From Bifidobacterium cuniculi (GTDB lineage Bacteria > Actinomycetota > Actinomycetes > Actinomycetales > Bifidobacteriaceae): a stretch of DNA of 64,000 nt. The translations under genes were made by a program, and so were the position numbers. Positions 42,028 through 52,148 of the stretch are shown here, piece by piece; position 1 is the first letter of the stretch; each line of letters starts with the position of its first letter. The notes below the pieces were generated by a model. It worked only from the letters and a program-made list of their open reading frames with translations, had not been told where the DNA came from and did not search any database. The stretch spans positions 620,001-684,000 of the forward strand of contig NZ_JGYV01000001.1 in NCBI RefSeq assembly GCF_000741575.1. Reading direction: 5' to 3'.

Positions 42028-43482
42028 ATGGCAGCACCACAGCAATACACGCCCGGCGAGCACGCGCACACACGCCGGCCCATCCCCGGCGGCGCCACAC
42101 GGCCGCCGGTCAGCCCGCCGCAGCTCGACGGCTACACGTACATATCCGTGCTGGGCGAAGGCACCACCGCCGCCGTCTTCCTCTACCTGCAGCACGGCAC
42201 CGACCGCCAGGTCGCCGTCAAGGTCAGCCGCGGCCGCCTCGACCCCAAGGCCGGCGCACGCTTCCGCACCGAGGCGAACTTCATGGCGCAGCTGAGCGCC
42301 CACCCCTTCATCCTGTCCATCCACGAGACCGGCGTCACCCGCGACGGCCGCAGCTTCATCGTCTTCGAATACGCCACCCAGGGCAACATGAAGGACCTGC
42401 TGCGCACCCGCACCTACTCCGTCGACGAGACCCTCGACATGGGCATCAACCTGGCCAGCGCCCTGTACACGGCGCACCGCGCCGGCATCGTGCACCGCGA
42501 CATCAAGACCAGCAACATTCTCATCACCTCGCAAGGCCTGCCCGCGCTCGCCGACTTCGGCATCGCCGCCACCGTCTACGACCACCGCTCCACCGGCTAC
42601 TCGCTGCCCTGGGCGCCGCCGGAGGTGCTGCGCTCGCAGGGCGGCGGCGATGAACGCAGCGACATCTACTCGCTGGCCGCCACCCTCTACGCGATGCTCG
42701 CCGGCAAGTCGCCCTACGAATACGGCTACCGGCCGCGTACCCAGCAGGAACTGGCCACGGCGATCATGACCAAGCCGCTGCCCGCCATCAACCGCGCCGA
42801 CGTCCCCGCACAGGTCGAACGCGTCCTGGCGAAGGCGCTCGCGAAGAACCCGGAGGACCGCCACTACTCCGCCCTCGAGTTCGCCTACGCGCTCCAGGAG
42901 GCGCAGCAGGAGGCCTGCGGGCACGCCACGCCCGTCACCGTGGAGGGCGCCGACCGTTTCTCGCGCTCCCTGGCCAGGCTCAGGACGAAGACGGCGGCCG
43001 GCGTCGGCCCCGCACCGGCCGCCGACGGCACGTCGCGGCGCGCCGTCGCGATCGGCGTGGGCGTCGTGGCGGCGCTCGCCGCCCTGGCCGCCGTCTTCGC
43101 GCTGCTCGTCCTGCCGAACCTCGACCGCTCGACCTCGCGCGACGCGCTCGTCGTCAACCCGCAGGCCGGCGGCACGACCGGACAGGACGACGCGGGCGGC
43201 GTCACCGGCGAGGACAGCGTGCCCGCACCCGTCGGCCTGACCGGCACCATTCGTGGAGATTCCGCAACATTCGACTGGAAGAACCCCGACCCGCAGCCCG
43301 GCGACATGTACAGTTGGAAGCTCATCGACGGGGAGGACGCAGGCGGGGCGGGCACCACCACGAGAGACACGACCGTCACCATCCCCGCACAGACCGGCGC
43401 GCAGACCTGCATCCAGGTGAGCATCGTGCGCGCCGACCGCAGCATGTCCACCACGCCGGCGACCGTGTGCGCGACACGCTGA
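42028..43482 (+). CDS. pkb2: Transmembrane serine/threonine protein kinase (Pkb2-type)
   Basis: 484 residues. A Hanks-type kinase domain at ~35-295: glycine loop VLGEGTTAAVF, Lys65 (VAVKVSRG), catalytic VHRDIKTSN (Asp158), DFG 176-178, APPE. A membrane helix at ~339-363 follows, then an extracellular fibronectin-III-like domain (TIRGDSATFDWKNP) with no PASTA repeats. ATG 42028 follows GGGGGA. It is the first gene of the PFNA cluster described in bifidobacteria; the downstream genes are plausible substrates or effectors. Confidence 0.88.
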   Translation: MAAPQQYTPGEHAHTRRPIPGGATRPPVSPPQLDGYTYISVLGEGTTAAVFLYLQHGTDRQVAVKVSRGRLDPKAGARFRTEANFMAQLSAHPFILSIHETGVTRDGRSFIVFEYATQGNMKDLLRTRTYSVDETLDMGINLASALYTAHRAGIVHRDIKTSNILITSQGLPALADFGIAATVYDHRSTGYSLPWAPPEVLRSQGGGDERSDIYSLAATLYAMLAGKSPYEYGYRPRTQQELATAIMTKPLPAINRADVPAQVERVLAKALAKNPEDRHYSALEFAYALQEAQQEACGHATPVTVEGADRFSRSLARLRTKTAAGVGPAPAADGTSRRAVAIGVGVVAALAALAAVFALLVLPNLDRSTSRDALVVNPQAGGTTGQDDAGGVTGEDSVPAPVGLTGTIRGDSATFDWKNPDPQPGDMYSWKLIDGEDAGGAGTTTRDTTVTIPAQTGAQTCIQVSIVRADRSMSTTPATVCATR

Positions 43483-43522
43483 CCACGAGGGTACGAGGAA
43501 AGAGAAGCAAAGGACACACGAC

Positions 43523-46500
43523 ATGGCCATCCGCAGGAAGCAGGACACCCCCGGCACGCCGCGGCGCGGCGCACGGCTGCGCACGCTGGTGCGCGGCCGG
43601 CGGCACCCGTGGCTCATGCCGCTGCTGGCGTTGCTGGCGGTCCTCGCCGTCATCGTCGGCGCGGTCCTCGTCAGCTCGGTCAGCTGGCACCACCTGCAGC
43701 TCGACGACGGCACCGTGTGGGTGACCTCGCAGGCCGACGGCAAGGCGGCCCGCTACAACGCCAGGCTGCGCGAACAGGACGCGTCGGTGGCGGCCGGCAG
43801 CGCCACCTTCGACGTGGCGCAACACGACGGCGTGACCATGATGGCCGAGGAGACGCAGACGAGCTCCATCGACGCCGCCACCGTCACCATGTCCGAGGGG
43901 ACGGTGACCGGCACGCAGATGAGCACGCTGGTAGGCGGCGACACGGTCGTCTTCCTCGACCGCGCGCACGGCAACGCGTGGATCGCCGACGCCGCCGACG
44001 TGGACGCCACCAAGCCCAAGGACTCCGACCCGGACCTGCGCCTGGGGCTCAACGGGCTGGTCGCCGTCACCCACGACGGCACCGTCTACGGCTACCGGCC
44101 CAAGGACGGCGCCGTGCTCAAGGTCACGGACCGCGACGTCAACGCGGCCGAGACCCTCGACTCGCTCACCGACGGCCAGCACAAGGACGCCGACTCCTTC
44201 ACCGTGGTGGACGGCACGCCCGTGATCGCCATGGACGACACCGTCGCCTGGCCGGGCGGGTCGGCGGACTTCGAGGACGCCGCACCCCTGACCCTGCAGG
44301 CGCCCGACGCGGACGGCGCCCAGTCCGGCTGGGTGGCCGTCGCCTCCGAACGCGGCATCGGCACCGTGGACCTCGACGGCGGCACCGCACGCCTCGTCGA
44401 GACCGGCACGCGCGGCAACCCGGCCGAACCGGTCTCCCTTGGCGGATGCGTGTACGGCGCCTTCGAACAGAACGCCGCCAACTACATCCGCCTGTGCTCG
44501 CCGGATGCCAAGGACGCGCACTACCAGGACCTGCAGGAGGTCACCGCCACCTCGCAGCTCAGGTTCCGCGTCAACCACCGCCTCGTGGTGCTCAACGACG
44601 TCAACAACGGCAACATCTGGAACCCGGACGAGTCCACCGACGTGATCAAGCTGCAGTGGAAGACCATGGAGACCGAGGAACACTCCACCCAGCAGAGCAA
44701 CGACGACTCCACCACCAACAAGCACGACTTCGAGAGGACCTGCTCGACCACCTCCGGCAAGATCGCCGCCGCCGACGACTCCTTCGGCGTGCGCGCCGGC
44801 AGCCACCAGGTCCTCGACGTGCTGCGCAACGACGAGCAGACCGACTGCTCCGTGCTGCGCATCACCTCCGTGAGCGCCCCCAAGGACAGCGCGGTCACCG
44901 TCACGCCCATCTACGACGGCCGCTACCTGCAGCTCGACGCCTCCGCCACCCCCGCCGGCCGCGCCACCTTCACCTACGAGATCTCCGACGGGCACGACCA
45001 GACCGCCAAGGCCACCGTCACGCTCGACATCACCGGTTCGGGCAACCGCGCCCCGCGCGCCCTGGACGCCAAGCCCGAGCAGATCGAGATCGAGCAGGGC
45101 GCCAGCTACTCCATGAACGCGCTCGGCGGCTTCACCGACCCCGACGGCGACCCCCTGACCCTCGTGGCCGCCCACGTGGAGAACACGGAGGAGGCGACCG
45201 TCTCCACGCGCGCCGACGGCCAGCTGACCTTCAACTCGGGCGGCATGACCGGCGGTCAGGCCACCGTGCGCTTCACCGTCTCCGACGGCACCGAGACCGC
45301 CGACGGCACCGTCATCTTCGCCATCCGGCCCGAGCATACGCTCGCCGCGTCCATCGACCCGGTGCTCAAGCGCACCACGCCCGGCACCTCCACCCTGGTC
45401 AACCTCAAGCCCTACGTGCACGGCACCGGCAAGGAACCCGCGCAGCTCACCGAGGTCGACCGCCCCGACAAGGCCGTCACCACGCCCTTGGCCTCCGAGA
45501 TGGCCTTCACCTTCACCGCCGAGGAGCCCGGCACCTACTACGTGCCCTACACCATCACGCAGGGCACGATCCCCGCCACCGGCCTGGTGCGCATGGAGGT
45601 CGAGGCGCTCGCCGAGGACGAGGCCAAGCCCGTCGCCGTCAACGACACCGCCCTGCTGGGCGCCGACGGCACCGCCATCGTGGAACCGCTGTCCAACGAC
45701 ATCGACCCGCTGGGCGGCGTGCTGTCCGTCACGGGCGTCACGTCCTCCGACACGAGCGTCAAGATGGGCGTCGTGTCCAACAAGCGCGTCTACATCACCG
45801 CCGTGCGCGCCTCCTCCAAGCCGATCCCCATCACCTACACCGTGTCCAACGGCAAGGGCGAGAGCACCGGCACCATCGTGCTGCAGCCGGCCGTCGCCTC
45901 CCACGCCAACAGCGCACCGAAGGCGTCGAACGTGACCGTGTCCGTGCGCACCGGCGGCATCGTCTCCGTGGACGTGCCCGACCACGTCAGCTACAGCGAC
46001 GGCACCACCATCACCCTGGACAACGAGCTCAAGGTCAACGAGGACTCTTTCAAGGGCCTCGCCTTCGTCGCCTCGGACGTCGTGCGCTACCAGGCGCCCG
46101 ACGAGCCCGGCTCCTACCAGACCACCTACACCGTGCGCGACAACGACGGCAAGACCGACTCCGCCACCATCACCTTCGCCGTGCACAAGGCGGACGCGGC
46201 GAACAAGACGCCGCCGACGCCCGGCGAGGCGGAGGCGCAGGTGGCCGCCGGACAGAAGATCCGCGTGCCGATCACGCTGCGCGGCATCGACCGCGACGGC
46301 GACGACGTGCAGCTGACCGGCCTGGGCAAGCAGGCGCCCGAGCTGGGGCGCATCACCGAGGTCGGCGCCGACTACCTCATCTACGAGGCCTACCCGGACA
46401 GCTCGGGCACCGACGTGTTCGACTACGCCGTGGAGGACTGGACCGGCCAGCGTGCGCAGGGCACGGTGCGCGTCGGCATCTTCGCCGACGGCGCCAGCTC

Positions 46501-49500
46501 CAACGTGTACGCGCGCGACGACGAGATCACGCTGCGCACCGACACCTCCACCACCGTGCCGGTGCTGCTCAACGACGTCTCCAGCGACGACTCCGAGCTG
46601 GAGATCGACCCGAAGGTCGAGGCGCAGGGCCTCAAGGACGTCAAGGTGCACGACGGCCAGATCTCCTTCACCACCGGCGACCACGCCGGCACCGCTTACG
46701 TCACCTACACCGTCGCCAACAAGGCGGGCCTGACGGACACGGCTACCCTGACCGTGACCGTCGACCCGGAGGCGCCGATCCAGCCGCCGACCGCCTACGA
46801 CTACCGCGTGCCGGCGATTGCGACCATCGACCGGCGTTCCGTGGACGTGGACGTCTCCCCCTGGATCGCGAACCCCTCCGGCGCCCTCGACGAGCTGGAG
46901 GTGGGCGTGCACCCCTCCGCGCAGGACCACGCGTCCGTGGTGCCCGGCCAGAAGGCCACCATCCGCGTGGAACTGACCGACGAGGCGCGCGCCGTGCCCT
47001 ACACGGTCACGAACACCACCTACGGCATCACCTCCACGGCCTTCATCCAGGTACCGGCCTACGGCGTCTTCCCGCCGCAGCTGCGCCCCAAGACGGAGCC
47101 GCTGACGGTCAACGCCGGCGAGAAGCTCACCATCGACATCGCCGACTACGTGCGCGTGGGCGCCGGCAAGACGGCCGTGGTGGTCAAGGATTCCGTCACG
47201 GCCACCAAGAACGCGAACACGGACCTGTTCAAGGACGACCAGACCCTCGAGTTCGTGGCCGAGAAGGACTACGGCGGCCCCGCCTCCATCACCTTCGACG
47301 TCACGGACGGCAAGAGCGAGGGCTCCGGCTCGGTCAAGCACGTCAACATGAACCGCATCACGCTGCCCATCACCGTCCTGGGCCATGAGGTGGCGCCGCC
47401 GACCTTCTCCACCACCACGGTGGACGTGGTGGCCGGCGAGGCGCCCGTCACCATCGACCTGACAGCGTTGACCCACACGGCCGTGTCGGACGAGGACATG
47501 ACGCTGACCTACTCGGGCGGCTCCTCCGGCGGCGAGATCACCTCCTCGCTCACCGCGGACGGCAAGCTCACCGTGGGCGCCTCCGCGAGCGCGCACGCCG
47601 GCACCACCCAGTCGGTCAACTTCGCCATCGACTACGGCAAGGGCACGCCCGTGGCCGCCGGCGTGACCGTGCGCGTGGTCGGCTCCAAGCGCGCCCTGGC
47701 GCGCGTGCCGGACCAGACGCGCGAGATCCAGGCAGGCAAGACGGAAAGCGTGGACGTGCTCTCCGGCGCGCAGAACCCCTTCCCGGACACGCCGCTGACC
47801 ATCATCTCCGCCTCGCCCATCTCCGGCGCGAACCTGGCGGTGGCCACCAACGGCGGCACGATCTCCGTGACCGCGCCGGACGACATGACCGCAGGTCAGG
47901 CCTCCGTGCTGGTCACCGTGGGCGACGCCACGCGGGACGAGGACCGCTACGTGACTGCCACCGTCACCTTCGTGGTGCGCGGCAAACCGAAGGCGCCGAT
48001 CGTCGGCGAGCACGGCGCCGTGCCGCAGGACGGCGCCGTGCAGCTCACGTGGAGCGCCCCCAGCGACGACGGCAACAGCCCGATCGAGTACTACACCGTG
48101 AAGTTCGCCGCCGGCGGCAAGGGCGGCGAGCAGCAGTGCGACTCGCAGACCACCTGCCTGGTCAAGGGCCTGTCCAACGGCACCGAGTACGGCTTCCAGG
48201 TGAAGGCCACGAACGCGGTGGGCGACTCCCCATGGTCGGCCGGCACCGCCCGCGCCACCCCGGACCGCATGTCCGACGCGCCGAAGATCACCGCGGCCAC
48301 CGGCAACGGCACCAAGGTCACCGTCAAGTGGACGAAGCCGAAATACACGGACAAGGAGTTCAGCGGCTACGAGGTCACCCTGACCGAGGCCAACGGCGCC
48401 TACTCCGCCACGCAGAACGCGACGCAGAACGCCACCTCCATCGAGTTCACCGTCCCCGGCGACCGCATCGGCGACTCCTTCGCGCTGACGGCGCACGTGC
48501 GCGCCACGAGCCGCAACGCGCAGTTCGCCGCCACCCCCGAGGACACCATGGCCGTGGGCGGCGAACTGTATGGGGAGCCGGATCCGGTCACCTCCGCCAA
48601 GGCGGACTTCGACCAGAACACCGAGGCCGTGACCGTCACGGTGGTGCCGGGCGCCGGCCACGGCCAGCGGTGCGAGTCCGTCACGCTGGACAGCGGCGAG
48701 TCCGCCTCCTGCGCCAGCCCCGCCACGATCACCGTGCCCAAGGTGAACCTCAACGAGCGGATCGTCTACGCGGGCACCGTACGCTACGCGCACAGCACCG
48801 TGGAATTCCGCACCAACGAGGTGTCCACCCAGGTCGTCACGCCGCCCGTCGAGAACCTCTCGGCCAGGCTGGACGGCTCCACCTGCGTCTACGAGTGGAA
48901 GACGCCGGGGCGCAGCTCGCGCGTGACCGTCGATTCCCCGGACGGGCCCGCCTCCTCCTCCACGTACTCCAGGGCCGCCACCGCCTGGCAGACCTGCCCC
49001 GCGCTCACGGTGTTCAACCACTACAAGGGCGTGGCGTCCAAGGGAGCGTCCGTCAGTCCCGGCGAGGACACCCGCTACAAGGTTCAGCCGACGCTCAACG
49101 ACGTCGCGGTGGACGTGTCCTGGGACAGCACGGACCGCACCAAGGTGCACGTGAAGGTCAACGGCAGTGCCTTCGATGCCAAGGGCAAGGCGGATCCGTC
49201 CTACACCATCACGCTGTACGACGGCGACCGTGCGATCAAGCCCACCCAGAGCGGCTGGAAGGGCGTGGGCGACACCACGATCACCGTGGAGGAAGGCGAC
49301 CCGGACACCCTGACCTGGAAGGCCAAGGTCACGCTCGAACCCGGCTACGAGGCCGAGAGCGGCGAGGCACACCAGATGTCCAACAGCCGTCCGGACAAGC
49401 CGCAAGTCGACCCGTCGCCCTCGCCCTCCCCCTCGGTCTCGCCCAGCGCATGGCACCTGGCCAACCGCACCGTGCCGCCCATCTGGCAGCGCAGCCTGCA

Positions 49501-49528
49501 GCCGGCCTTCGCCATCCGGCAGGCCTGA
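43523..49528 (+). CDS. fn3: Giant cell-surface protein with Ig-like/cadherin-like and fibronectin III domains
   Basis: 2001 residues. After a basic N-terminus there is one membrane-anchor/signal helix (PLLALLAVLAVIVGAVLVSS). A beta-propeller-like segment (~60-390) follows, then about ten bacterial Ig/cadherin-like repeats (e.g. FTDPDGDPLTLVAA, VNDTALLGADGTAIVEPLSN). Two FN3 domains lie near ~1490-1680 (VQLTWSAPSDDGNSPIEYYT). It ends in a Pro/Ser linker and short tail with no LPxTG. It corresponds to the FN3 protein of the PFNA cluster, a fragment of which is reported to bind human TNF-alpha in B. longum. It begins 40 nt after the kinase gene. Confidence 0.85.
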   Translation: MAIRRKQDTPGTPRRGARLRTLVRGRRHPWLMPLLALLAVLAVIVGAVLVSSVSWHHLQLDDGTVWVTSQADGKAARYNARLREQDASVAAGSATFDVAQHDGVTMMAEETQTSSIDAATVTMSEGTVTGTQMSTLVGGDTVVFLDRAHGNAWIADAADVDATKPKDSDPDLRLGLNGLVAVTHDGTVYGYRPKDGAVLKVTDRDVNAAETLDSLTDGQHKDADSFTVVDGTPVIAMDDTVAWPGGSADFEDAAPLTLQAPDADGAQSGWVAVASERGIGTVDLDGGTARLVETGTRGNPAEPVSLGGCVYGAFEQNAANYIRLCSPDAKDAHYQDLQEVTATSQLRFRVNHRLVVLNDVNNGNIWNPDESTDVIKLQWKTMETEEHSTQQSNDDSTTNKHDFERTCSTTSGKIAAADDSFGVRAGSHQVLDVLRNDEQTDCSVLRITSVSAPKDSAVTVTPIYDGRYLQLDASATPAGRATFTYEISDGHDQTAKATVTLDITGSGNRAPRALDAKPEQIEIEQGASYSMNALGGFTDPDGDPLTLVAAHVENTEEATVSTRADGQLTFNSGGMTGGQATVRFTVSDGTETADGTVIFAIRPEHTLAASIDPVLKRTTPGTSTLVNLKPYVHGTGKEPAQLTEVDRPDKAVTTPLASEMAFTFTAEEPGTYYVPYTITQGTIPATGLVRMEVEALAEDEAKPVAVNDTALLGADGTAIVEPLSNDIDPLGGVLSVTGVTSSDTSVKMGVVSNKRVYITAVRASSKPIPITYTVSNGKGESTGTIVLQPAVASHANSAPKASNVTVSVRTGGIVSVDVPDHVSYSDGTTITLDNELKVNEDSFKGLAFVASDVVRYQAPDEPGSYQTTYTVRDNDGKTDSATITFAVHKADAANKTPPTPGEAEAQVAAGQKIRVPITLRGIDRDGDDVQLTGLGKQAPELGRITEVGADYLIYEAYPDSSGTDVFDYAVEDWTGQRAQGTVRVGIFADGASSNVYARDDEITLRTDTSTTVPVLLNDVSSDDSELEIDPKVEAQGLKDVKVHDGQISFTTGDHAGTAYVTYTVANKAGLTDTATLTVTVDPEAPIQPPTAYDYRVPAIATIDRRSVDVDVSPWIANPSGALDELEVGVHPSAQDHASVVPGQKATIRVELTDEARAVPYTVTNTTYGITSTAFIQVPAYGVFPPQLRPKTEPLTVNAGEKLTIDIADYVRVGAGKTAVVVKDSVTATKNANTDLFKDDQTLEFVAEKDYGGPASITFDVTDGKSEGSGSVKHVNMNRITLPITVLGHEVAPPTFSTTTVDVVAGEAPVTIDLTALTHTAVSDEDMTLTYSGGSSGGEITSSLTADGKLTVGASASAHAGTTQSVNFAIDYGKGTPVAAGVTVRVVGSKRALARVPDQTREIQAGKTESVDVLSGAQNPFPDTPLTIISASPISGANLAVATNGGTISVTAPDDMTAGQASVLVTVGDATRDEDRYVTATVTFVVRGKPKAPIVGEHGAVPQDGAVQLTWSAPSDDGNSPIEYYTVKFAAGGKGGEQQCDSQTTCLVKGLSNGTEYGFQVKATNAVGDSPWSAGTARATPDRMSDAPKITAATGNGTKVTVKWTKPKYTDKEFSGYEVTLTEANGAYSATQNATQNATSIEFTVPGDRIGDSFALTAHVRATSRNAQFAATPEDTMAVGGELYGEPDPVTSAKADFDQNTEAVTVTVVPGAGHGQRCESVTLDSGESASCASPATITVPKVNLNERIVYAGTVRYAHSTVEFRTNEVSTQVVTPPVENLSARLDGSTCVYEWKTPGRSSRVTVDSPDGPASSSTYSRAATAWQTCPALTVFNHYKGVASKGASVSPGEDTRYKVQPTLNDVAVDVSWDSTDRTKVHVKVNGSAFDAKGKADPSYTITLYDGDRAIKPTQSGWKGVGDTTITVEEGDPDTLTWKAKVTLEPGYEAESGEAHQMSNSRPDKPQVDPSPSPSPSVSPSAWHLANRTVPPIWQRSLQPAFAIRQA

Positions 49529-49578
49529 ACACCACACGAAGCCAAGGAACACGAACCCAAGAGAAGGAGCACACCGCC

Positions 49579-50847
49579 ATGAGCGCAGCACCGAACGATC
49601 CGGAACAGCTCTCCGAGGAAACCGTCCTCGCGGGAGCCGCCACGCCCTCCCTGCCCGAGGAGACCGTCCTGGCCGGGCCGGCGCATCCCGCCGACGCCAC
49701 GGTGCTCGCCGGCACGCCCGTCGTGCCGCACGTGGACATGCCCTCCCTGCCGCCCCGCGGCCAGTCGGGCGCCCAGCCCGTCCGGCACGCCACCGTGCAG
49801 CCTGCCATGCCCCCCACCGTCGCCGCGGTGCCGCCGCTGGGTGCGCAGGCCGGCACCGTCGAGGCCGCGGGCGAGGACATCGCCGCCTTCGCCAGGCGCT
49901 TCAACGCCATCGCGGACAACGTCTCGCGCGTCGTCGTCGGCAAGGAGGTGCCGGTGCGCCAGTGCATCACCGCGCTCATCGCCGGCGGCCACATCCTCCT
50001 GGAGGACAACCCCGGCACCGGCAAGACGCAGCTGGCGCGCGCCATGGCGCACTCCATCGTCGCCGGCGGCGAGTCGGACTCCTTCAAGCGCATCCAGTTC
50101 ACCCCCGACCTGCTGCCCTCCGACGTGGTGGGCGTCACCTTCTACGACCAGAAGACCGGCGACTTCACCTTCCGCAAGGGCCCCGTCTTCGCCTCCGTCG
50201 TCCTCGCCGACGAGATCAACCGCGCTTCCCCCAAGACGCAGTCCGCGCTCCTGGAGGTCATGGAGGAGCAGAAGGTCACCGTGGACGGCACCACCTACGA
50301 CGTGCCGCAGCCCTTCATCGTGATCGCCACGCAGAACCCCGTCGAGCAGCTCGGCACCTACAAGCTGCCCGAGGCGCAGATGGACCGCTTCCTGATCAAG
50401 ACCACCATCGGCTACCCCTCGCACGAGTACAGCATCGACCTGCTGCGCCAGGTCAACATCCACGACCGTGCCGCCACCGCGGACGCCGTCGCCACGCGCG
50501 CCGACATCCTCGCCATGCGCGAGACGGCCGAGCAGGTGCGCGTCGACGACACGCTGCTCGAGTACATCGTGCGCCTCGTGGAAGCCACCCGCCACCATGA
50601 CGACATCGTCGTGGGCGCCTCCATGCGCGGCGCCCTCGCCCTGACGCGCTGCGCGCGCGTCTGGGCGGCCGCCGACGGCCGCGGCTACGTGGTGCCCGAG
50701 GACATCGACGCGCTTGCCGTGCCGGTGCTCGCCCACCGTGTGGTGCTCACCAGTGAGGCGCTCTTCACGGCCGCCACGCCCGAGGACGTTATCGCGCATA
50801 TCGTCGAGGAAGTGCCCGCCCCGCTGATGGGCGCCCCGGTGGCCTGA
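49579..50847 (+). CDS. moxR: MoxR-family AAA ATPase
   Basis: 422 residues. Residues ~100-422 are a MoxR ATPase: Walker A EDNPGTGKTQ (144-151 region), Walker B VVLADEINRASP, sensor IATQNPVEQLGTYKLPEAQ. The ~95-residue N-terminal extension is disordered and holds three copies of TVLAG (Thr15, 29, 41), a likely phospho-acceptor pattern. MoxR proteins act with DUF58/VWA partners as chaperones; the DUF58 gene follows. Strong GAGAAGGAG site. Confidence 0.88.
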   Translation: MSAAPNDPEQLSEETVLAGAATPSLPEETVLAGPAHPADATVLAGTPVVPHVDMPSLPPRGQSGAQPVRHATVQPAMPPTVAAVPPLGAQAGTVEAAGEDIAAFARRFNAIADNVSRVVVGKEVPVRQCITALIAGGHILLEDNPGTGKTQLARAMAHSIVAGGESDSFKRIQFTPDLLPSDVVGVTFYDQKTGDFTFRKGPVFASVVLADEINRASPKTQSALLEVMEEQKVTVDGTTYDVPQPFIVIATQNPVEQLGTYKLPEAQMDRFLIKTTIGYPSHEYSIDLLRQVNIHDRAATADAVATRADILAMRETAEQVRVDDTLLEYIVRLVEATRHHDDIVVGASMRGALALTRCARVWAAADGRGYVVPEDIDALAVPVLAHRVVLTSEALFTAATPEDVIAHIVEEVPAPLMGAPVA

Positions 50848-50924
50848 GCCGCCGCGGGACCGCGCACGCCCGCCCCTGCCGGGACATGCAGGCAACATAC
50901 GAAGACTACGAGGAAGAGGAAGCC

Positions 50925-52148
50925 ATGACGGATTCCGCACGCGCGCTGCGCCGGCGCCGCGACCGGTCACGGCGCCGGGCCGGGCTGCGCCGCCGCCTGC
51001 GCCACTGGACGCGCGCCTACGTCTCGCCGCTGGGCTGGACGGTGCTCGGACTGGACGTGCTGCTGTGGGTGTGTTTCGCCTGCTTCGGCTGGCACGAGAT
51101 GCTGGCCGCGGCAATCGTGGCGACGGTGCTGCTGGCCGCCGCGCTCGTCATGTCCCTGGGCAACACCTCCTTCGACGCGCGCCTGGCGGTCTCGCGGCGG
51201 CGCGTGGTGGTGGGCGACGAGGTGAACGTGCAGGTCGACGTGTCCAACCCCGGTTCCTCGCCCACCGCGAGCGCCCGCGCGGACCTGCCGATGGGCGACG
51301 TGCACGAGCGCTTCGGCATCCCCATGCTGGGTGCGCACCAGTCGAAGCACACGGCTGTGTCCTTCAAGGCGGTCACCCGCGCGGTGCTTCCGGTGGGTCC
51401 GCTCATGATCCGCAAGGGCGACCCCTTCGGCCTGATGCGCCATGAGCTGCGGCTGGCGCAGCGCATCAACGTGTACATCCACCCGGACGTCGTCATGCTC
51501 GAACGGCTGCACGCGGGCGTGCCGCGCGACCTGGAGGGCAACCCGAGCGGCGACATCGTGGACGACGACCTCGACTTCTTCGGCTTGCGCGAGTACGAGC
51601 CGGGCGACGACGTGCGCAACGTGCACTGGCTGAGTTCCGCGAAGGCGCGCAAGCTCATGATCCGCCAGTTCGAGGCGACGCGCCGCACGGACACGTCAAT
51701 CTCCTGCGACGTGCACCCGGACGACTACCCGAGCCAGGCGGCCTTCGAGCTGGCCGTGAGCGTGCACGCCTCCCTGGGCGTGCAGGCGCTGCGCGAGGAC
51801 CGTCCACTGGCCATGAACGCGGGTGCCTTGCGCACGCGCCCGGCGAACGTGATGCAGTTCCTGGACCAGTGCAGCGCCATCGAACCGGACTTCGACGACG
51901 AACGCAACCTGGTGCGCGGCGCCATGGCCGCCATGCCGGACGCGTCCTTCTACGCCTTCACGGTGGGTCCGGCCAAGCCCCTGGAGGAGGTCCGGCACAT
52001 GGCGATGGCGCTGCCGGCCGGCGCCACCTGCCTGGTGGTGCAGGCGTCGTTGGGCGCGGAGCGCGCCCTGCGCCGCTTCCCGGAGTTCACGCTGGCGACG
52101 GTGGGCGCGCTCGACGACCTGCCCGCGGTGATGGGGGCGATGCGATGA
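50925..52148 (+). CDS. DUF58-domain membrane protein
   Basis: 407 residues. Basic N-terminus, two membrane helices (~28-70: LGWTVLGLDVLLWVCFACFG; LAAAIVATVLLAAALVM), then a soluble beta-rich region and the DUF58 signature DFFGLREYEPGDDVRNVHWL (~200-220) leading into a VWA-like fold. It is the canonical partner of the MoxR ATPase. ATG 50925 is preferred over 50886 for its GAGGAAGAGG site. Coupled to the next gene by ATGA. Confidence 0.87.
   Translation: MTDSARALRRRRDRSRRRAGLRRRLRHWTRAYVSPLGWTVLGLDVLLWVCFACFGWHEMLAAAIVATVLLAAALVMSLGNTSFDARLAVSRRRVVVGDEVNVQVDVSNPGSSPTASARADLPMGDVHERFGIPMLGAHQSKHTAVSFKAVTRAVLPVGPLMIRKGDPFGLMRHELRLAQRINVYIHPDVVMLERLHAGVPRDLEGNPSGDIVDDDLDFFGLREYEPGDDVRNVHWLSSAKARKLMIRQFEATRRTDTSISCDVHPDDYPSQAAFELAVSVHASLGVQALREDRPLAMNAGALRTRPANVMQFLDQCSAIEPDFDDERNLVRGAMAAMPDASFYAFTVGPAKPLEEVRHMAMALPAGATCLVVQASLGAERALRRFPEFTLATVGALDDLPAVMGAMR

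Noticed and set aside
43376..49591. Very long open frame antisense to the FN3 gene and its neighbours
   Set aside because: High GC makes the complementary frame of a GC-rich gene open by chance. It reads as low-complexity Val/Gly/Ala/Arg/His, and the sense strand has clear domains.
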